This document shows positions 58,601 to 64,000 of a stretch of 64,000 nt of DNA, in pieces (within the stretch, counting starts at the first letter, position 1; every line of letters starts with the position of its first letter). The notes beneath the pieces were generated by a model that made no database searches, was not told the DNA's origin, and saw nothing but the letters and a program-made list of their open reading frames with translations. This DNA comes from Nymphaea colorata. Its lineage: Eukaryota > Streptophyta > Magnoliopsida > Nymphaeales > Nymphaeaceae. The stretch spans positions 2,489,503 to 2,553,502 of the forward strand of contig NC_045143.1 in NCBI RefSeq assembly GCF_008831285.2, read 5' to 3'. The position numbers were made by a program, and so were the translations under genes.

Positions 58601-59957
58601 TCATTTTCAAAAGTATAGTTTCCTTTTCCCTTTGTTCTTCTGAGAATGACCATTGCTTTTCAATGTGCTGCTTATGCACTTGTCAAAATTACTGCTTGAC
58701 CAATATTTCGTGAAAACTTACAAGCTGAATTTGATGTGAAAGCGAACCAAGTCAACTCCATTTCCTATGTGCTGGACAATGAATAGAGAGGACAAAGGAT
58801 TAAATACAAAGGACTTAAATAGCATGTATGAAATTTGATCAGCTAATTGGTGGCTGGGACAAAAATCAAATTAAACTATTGAGGTCATCAGGTACTTACT
58901 GGAATGACCATTCTTGTTCCATAGGTGTTCACATAATGTTTCAGCTCATCAAAATTGTCAAAAAGCAAAGTCAGTAAAAGGAGGTGGACACTAAGGACTG
59001 ACTGGGCAAGGTGGAATCCACCTTTAGTCAACATGTAATGGATTTTACGATGCTCAAATTATAAATCAATGCTCCAGTAATTATGCAATGTAGCTTCACG
59101 TACTTTAATGCTTTTTTTTACATATAGAATCAACATGTGTCGAAAACATAATAAAAATTTAGGTGTGCCTTTATGATCAATAACGGAATTTGCAATGCTT
59201 ACCCAGCAAGAAGGTCGACAAATCTCCATCTTCTACAAATTTTGAAGATAAAATGTGAAGCACGTTTACCTCATGCTTGCACTGTTGGGCTGAAAGTTGC
59301 TGCCTTTTCCCACATTTCGTGTGCCGTTTGATGCCTTTTCTCTCTTTATGAATCTCTGATGCACTTAACCTTGCTATGATTTCCTTCTCTATGTGAAACT
59401 TTTCTGGGCGTAAGTTACCGCTTCTGTTGCAAGTGGTGTACTATATGTGTTTCTAGTCTTAGCATGTCACCATTTCTCAGTTACACTCTCCAAGTATCTG
59501 TAATGATTGTAGTTATATGTGTTAGCAAATTTGTCCCCAGTTCAAGTGATAGATCCCTGAAGGTTGACCAGCAAGGAATATTTTGGCAAGGAATGCTGAG
59601 GTATGCAGATGGTCAGCCCGACTAGTCTTCATTCGCAATAAGTGGATGTTAGATTGGTTGCTCTCTTCCAATTCCGAGAACTACATCTGTAACTTTCATT
59701 TTCACCAAGAGAATGCATGCAAATTGTTCACGAAACAGATGTTATTTTACTTTCATGGCATGTTATCTTCCTTCTTGTAGAAAATCCAATGAACTGTAGA
59801 CTGTATTGGCAACTTTCAGAATAATATGACAGCAAAATTTCCATGTGATTTTGCATCTGACAGTGGGCTTCATTCTTGAAATTCCAGTGAAGCAGGGGAA
59901 TCAGGGGATGAAGGAGATGATGAAAACGGCCGAAGTTGCAGTTGTATCATACAGTGA
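55640..59957 (+). CDS. Uncharacterised plant protein with KSSLKKP/RKVQWTD motifs and CaaX-like end
   Basis: Two exons: 55640-56190 and 59888-59957. The GT-AG junction splits a serine codon (AG/T) and gives 206 aa. The N-terminus MLLAVEGGFISSSASGYSKGLAFLL, MRVSPW, the CASFLCFRRPS stretch, VFLKSSLKKP and RKVQWTDGCGRELTEIREFEPS followed by an acidic tail match a conserved plant family without assigned function. Exon 2 supplies EAGESGDEGDDENG and the C-terminus RSCSCIIQ. The last four residues fit a CaaX prenylation box, and the cysteine two positions before it could be palmitoylated, so membrane attachment is plausible (inference). The start is placed at 55640 because that ATG gives the family N-terminus; the codon before it is GTG. 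The intron is 3697 bp. The protein appears complete and largely disordered. Confidence 0.88.
56191..59887 (+). other. Large intron of the CaaX-like gene (3.7 kb)
   Basis: The intron begins GTGCCG and ends TTCCAG just before the 70-nt last exon. It is AT-rich, and no mobile element with clear ends or additional exon was recognised. The first exon frame continues open for about 85 nt into the intron, so unspliced RNA would give a protein lacking the acidic and CaaX C-terminus. Confidence 0.7.
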
Positions 59958-61700
59958 ATCCGTCTGAGCTAAAGCTTGGAGTTTTAAGTCAAACCACCAT
60001 CACTTTCTCTGGTACCGCGATAGATGACCGTTCGAATTCACAAACCAAATCACGTTGATATTTTTGTCACGGCAATCCATCAGATTGACATGGGTAATAT
60101 CTGGTTGATGGTGCCTTAACAACGTGACTTTTTGGAATGGGAGAGAGAAGGGTGGGTACGTATTTGTACAAGTGTATTTCATCTATTGTCCATTAGTATA
60201 TTGTCTGATTTCAGTTCTGGATATATCAGTGTGTTCCTCCTTTATTATATCTGTCATTCTCTCTCTCTCTTTCTATACACAGACACAGATGCATGTATGT
60301 AGAAAGAAATGTGGTGCTGCAGAACCATGGTAACTTGCTGTGGTAACTGTAAATCCTATTATGTTTCCCTTTTAAGCGTCAGATTTTCCTGAGGTTTACA
60401 ATGCAAAGAAAGTTTCATGGACACGGGAACTTTATATCAAGCGAGTACCAAGCGAGACAGAATTTTACTACTTTATGCTTTACCACAAAAAAAAAAACCA
60501 ATTTTTTAGTGCAATTCGTGGTTTGAGGTAGCATGTTCTTGAAGCCTGTTCCTCAAACTAATGAACGAGAAAGCTGATTAGCCACTTTGAAGTGGCTTTC
60601 TGCCAATAGTATATTATGGTGCAGGTGATGTTTTCCCAAAAAAATTTCATGTAACTCGCTAAAGTCACTTTTATATCTTTCTCACATTCTCAGCTGTACA
60701 TTTTTAGTATTTTTAGGTGGGTGAGATAAACTTACTACTTAGCAGCTTTCACTCAATACCTTGTCTTTCTAAGGTGCAGAGTATACTTTAGGGTTCTAAC
60801 GATGCTTTAGCTATGTTATACTTTTAACTTTTGCATCAAAGAGGTTGAGCATCCTACGAGCCCTTACTTCAAATCTTTGCACCAACCCTTTAAAAAATTC
60901 GAAAGAACCTCCTTAAAAAAGTTCAAAATATGCTCTAATGCTAGTTAATGACCAGCTTTTTCATGAGATTTCTTAAGAGAAAGATTAGCTTCTTCATGAG
61001 AGTTTGGCAATCTTGTCAGCTAACACTGGTTATGGGAATAAAGGAATAATGGTCAAGCTTAATGAATCGTCAAAAAAGGAAGGTCAAAATTGGATGTGCT
61101 GACAACAAATTGAACTTGATTACCTGAATCGACCTCATGGTAGACTGGGAATTGGGTCTCAACTGGATCCGATACTAAAGTTTCACAATGTTACCTGGCT
61201 ATGGCTGCTAATGCACAAGTTCCGGTCTTCTTTTTCCTAGCTACCAAATCTGATCCCAAACAGGTTTTTGTTCGCATGTAAGTAGCAAACCCGGATCCAG
61301 TCCATTTGTAATACGAATATAAACCTGAACTTCTTAATCGAATCTCTCAAATCTCATTTTCCCTGATACCAGCCAGATTTGGTAAACGTCAAACCCGACC
61401 CGTTCTCAGCCCCGCGTAGGCTTGCCGCCTCGGGATCCGACCTTCGTTGTGGTGGAAAAATAAAAAATCAACCGTCCGATTAACGCCACGCGTCCTAGAT
61501 CAACGTCTCGGATGGGAGGCCGGCCGACCGCGGACCCCCGGTGGAGTCTAGTAGCCGTCACGCCGGTCAACGAGCCGCTTTCGCTTTGACTGCTGACTCT
61601 CCCTCTAGAACAGGGTGTTGTATTTTCCACGCTACGCTCCTTCCTGGAAGCCGCCGGCTTCTAAGCAACGGCTCGGCTGCTTCCCGTTTCTGGTAATCCA
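59958..61700. other. 3' region of the CaaX-like gene and intergenic DNA
   Basis: No gene is recognised. A CT run lies at about 60259-60269. From about 61130 to 61400 dispersed words such as CTGGATCCGAT and CCCGGATCCAGTCC recur, as elsewhere in the window. From 61400 to 61620 the DNA becomes GC-rich (GGCCGGCCGACCGCGGACCCC) and forms the upstream region of the arabinogalactan peptide gene. Confidence 0.5.
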
Positions 61701-61716
61701 TCAATGGCCCCCTGCT

Positions 61717-61722
61717 TATAAA
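61717..61722 (+). promoter_or_regulatory. TATA box of the arabinogalactan peptide gene
   Basis: TATAAA lies 127 bp upstream of the ATG at 61844, just downstream of a GC-rich promoter-like stretch. This implies a leader of roughly 95 nt. Confidence 0.6.
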
Positions 61723-61843
61723 CTCCAACTCCTTCGTCGTTCCCCATTTCATTCACGTCCTCTGGTTCTCTTCGTTTTCGCTTCTCCGTTATTTTGGTGC
61801 TTATTTGAAGATTTTTCTCTTAGATTTTCGGCGGTTGAGGAGA

Positions 61844-61961
61844 ATGGATCTGTTGAGATTGAGGGCTCTCCTTCTTCCCCTCACCGTCTTGCTCTTGGCC
61901 ATCGTGGGGGTTGGCCGTGGCCAGTCTCTTGCCCCAGCACCTGCTCCTGCAACCAACGATG
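61844..61961 (+). CDS. Arabinogalactan peptide (AGP16/20 type), first exon; 3' part outside window
   Basis: The exon encodes 39 codons plus one base: MDLLRLRALLLP..., a hydrophobic signal peptide ending about VGVGRG, then QSLAPAPAPATNDG. QSLAPAP...DG is the usual mature start of short AGP peptides, whose Ala-Pro repeats become hydroxyproline-O-glycosylated and whose C-terminal hydrophobic segment directs GPI anchoring at the cell surface. The donor GTATCT at 61962 interrupts a glycine codon after NDG. I recall the second exon in this family encoding SIDQGIAY and the GPI signal. I could not find that exon before 64000, so the gene continues beyond the window or the second exon is too diverged to see. 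Confidence 0.75.
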
Positions 61962-64000
61962 GTATCTCCTCTCCTCCCCTTCTGTTTTTCTTTGTTTTTT
62001 TTTTTTTCTTTCTGGTTTGGGCAAGCGAGCATGCATTTATTAATATATGGAGGCATCCCTGGTTTGCAACCTCTTGTTTGGGTTTGCATAGGTTGGTTTG
62101 GTTGGTAAGGATGCACTTGAAAATCTTAACATGTGAAATATTTTAGGAAAATTTACGTTTTTTTATAGAAATCTTTATAACATAGCGATGCGTGTCTCAT
62201 GCATTATTAGAAGAATTACTCGATCCATTATTATAGTTACAGAGGTGCTTGTTGTGTGGGTGCACTGCACATGCTTCCCCTGGTTCACCATCATGTTTGG
62301 ATTTGTGTATATAAATGATGGTCCACCGTCATGTTAGATCTGTGATCTGTCGAAGGATAGCGGCCGGTAGATGGAGACGATAGAGAATATGGAAATTGAA
62401 ACTTAACCCCATTAATTGCCAAATTGGTCCATTTTCAAGGTAATGCTTAGTTTATGACAACCAGAGATCTTGTTAGTAGCTTGCAGCCGCTTTAGTACTC
62501 CTCTTGTAGATTGATCTTCTGTTTAATTTTTTCTCTAAGTTTGGTTTACCTGTTCATGATTCATTTTAATTTGTTTTTACATAGTCTACCACACGGTGCT
62601 TTTTCCTTCTAATTTTGCGTGGTCGACTGCATTCCAAATCCACAGAATTCAAGAGGCGTTCGGGTGCTAGAAATTTCCGGATTTTTTTTTGTCATTCTTA
62701 TAACTATACATATTTTAAAAAGTGTTAAAGTAATTCTGAAATCTTTTGTGTATTGGTGATATGCAAATTATGCCATCTAAAGATTGCTTTCTTCTAAATC
62801 TTGAATCCGAAAACATAAGAATCTCATGATTTAAGGCATTGATAAAGCCTAATGGGGTGTAGTTTTCAACATTTTCTAGAGAATTGCTAGTCAAAGTAAT
62901 TGTCAAACTTGGAAAGCCAATTAAGTCAACTTTTCATACATGTAATATTCTCAAAAAGATCAAGCCTCTCACAGCAGTAAAACTCGGGTATTGAACCTAA
63001 GGGGTCAGCATAAGTAGGTAGGGCCTGGGTCAATAGGCGGCTGGTCTGCAGTTTGAGCTTGATGGAGCCTCTTGTGAGGCAGAGTTCTGCCGTTGTTGGT
63101 TGGTAAAAGCTTTAGTTTCTTGAACTTTCACCTTGGAGCTTTACACTGTTAGGGGGGTGATCTTGCATAATGTTTGATCTCAAAAAATGCCTCAGTGGAG
63201 TGGAACAATACGCGGTGTTCTGTTTTATGCATCCCATGTCAACAGACTCAAAAACATGCCGAGGAATACAGAAAAGGCACTCTTGAGAAGCAAAAACTAG
63301 TCATTAGAGGCGTGAATGGTTTCCCTTGTATGCAACTCTGCGTGCACCTGCTAGCTCCAGGGAGAATGCCCCTGCACATGAACATACTCTTATGTGAGGA
63401 AATCTTAGCTGAAGTTTTACACTTCTGGGGAGGTGCCTTAGTTATGAAAGGTTAACGCCCTGATTGGGGTAGTGGGAAGGGTCGTGTTTGGTGCAAGCTG
63501 AAGCATGTTGTGCCTTTCGCCTTGGGAATGTATACTGAAAGGGTTTACTGCTGCTCTTCAGAAGGTGCAGGATTGGGTTGTCTTTCAACTTGGTTGCAGC
63601 TTTGGAATAAACCACCACTGTCAGGTCTATCATCCCAATAGTAGTTCCTTTGTGATCTAAAAAGTTTAAGAGGCATTCGTTCTCCAGTCTTCTTGAATTC
63701 AAAGGCAGAGACTAAGGGAGGGGACCCCATTCCTTGACCAGCATCTTATCTCAAATTCTTCATGTTAGCTTGGAAAAAAAGATGTGCCATTTATATTAAT
63801 CGATAAAACATATAGCATTTATAATACCAAATTGGCAGATTGAATATGTGATATGTTAAAAATGCATTTAGGCACATTGCATGGGATGCAGTGTACGTTT
63901 GGAAATTTAATTGCAACTGAACATGATCGAATTTAAGGACTTGAGACACCTTATAATGTTGCACATGTGGCGTCACACTTACGATCATGAAGCATTTCAT
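61962..64000 (+). other. Intron or downstream DNA of the arabinogalactan peptide gene
   Basis: This stretch starts with a T-rich intron-like sequence (TTTGTTTTTTTTTTTTTC at about 61990) and contains no recognised exon. A GC-richer patch at about 63000-63480 has open frames (for example MISKNASVEWNNTRCSV) that I do not recognise and that have no supporting context. Confidence 0.45.

Noticed and set aside
1-64000. tRNA and rRNA genes
   Set aside because: I looked for GGTTCGAATCC-type T-loop boxes with matching acceptor stems and for conserved rRNA segments and found none convincing.

Overview
The window is nuclear DNA of a flowering plant. The genes have GT-AG introns, AT-rich introns and intergenic DNA carry microsatellites and MITE-like elements, and the recognisable proteins are plant-specific. 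The species cannot be fixed from the sequence. Multi-kilobase GIGANTEA introns and a strongly GC-biased, intronless BRI1 coding region beside AT-rich neighbours would fit a monocot or an early-diverging angiosperm, but this is inference. No bacterial, viral, organellar or CRISPR features were seen.

Five genes are supported, all on the + strand. (1) GIGANTEA, the circadian and photoperiod scaffold: 14 coding exons from 11765 to 27775, 1172 codons reconstructed exon by exon with every junction in phase. Its upstream region (about 6.5-10.3 kb) holds evening elements, an ABRE/G-box and a telo-box, with transposon-like DNA between the clusters. Introns 5, 6 and 8 (2.5-4.1 kb) contain several MITE-like insertions and a recent 303-bp tandem duplication. 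(2) A BRI1-type brassinosteroid receptor kinase: one exon at 35413-38949, 1178 aa, preceded by a TATA box and two chained upstream ORFs, with an unusually short C-terminal tail. (3) A three-exon gene at 43006-46659 (241 aa) for a plant-specific family that is often labelled 'holocarboxylase synthetase' without a biotin-ligase domain. (4) A two-exon gene at 55640-59957 (206 aa) for an uncharacterised plant protein with SSLKKP and RKVQWTD motifs and a CaaX-like C-terminus; its 5' leader is a degenerate triplication of its own start region. (5) The first exon of an arabinogalactan peptide gene (AGP16/20 type) at 61844-61961, whose second exon was not found before the window end.

The rest is intergenic: 1-6.5 kb (degenerate repeats), 27.8-35.2 kb (LINE and possible LTR remnants, a GC-rich ACGT-rich island, a long TA microsatellite), 39-42.9 kb, 46.7-55.3 kb (two MITEs with target-site duplications), 60-61.6 kb and 62-64 kb. 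The genes are not an operon or a biosynthetic cluster; no functional link between neighbours is implied. I did not find a clearly novel multi-gene system. The most interesting signals are regulatory: displaced evening-element clusters at GIGANTEA, uORF chains that overlap main start codons at BRI1 and the CaaX gene, and a stop-free 78-nt GIGANTEA intron.
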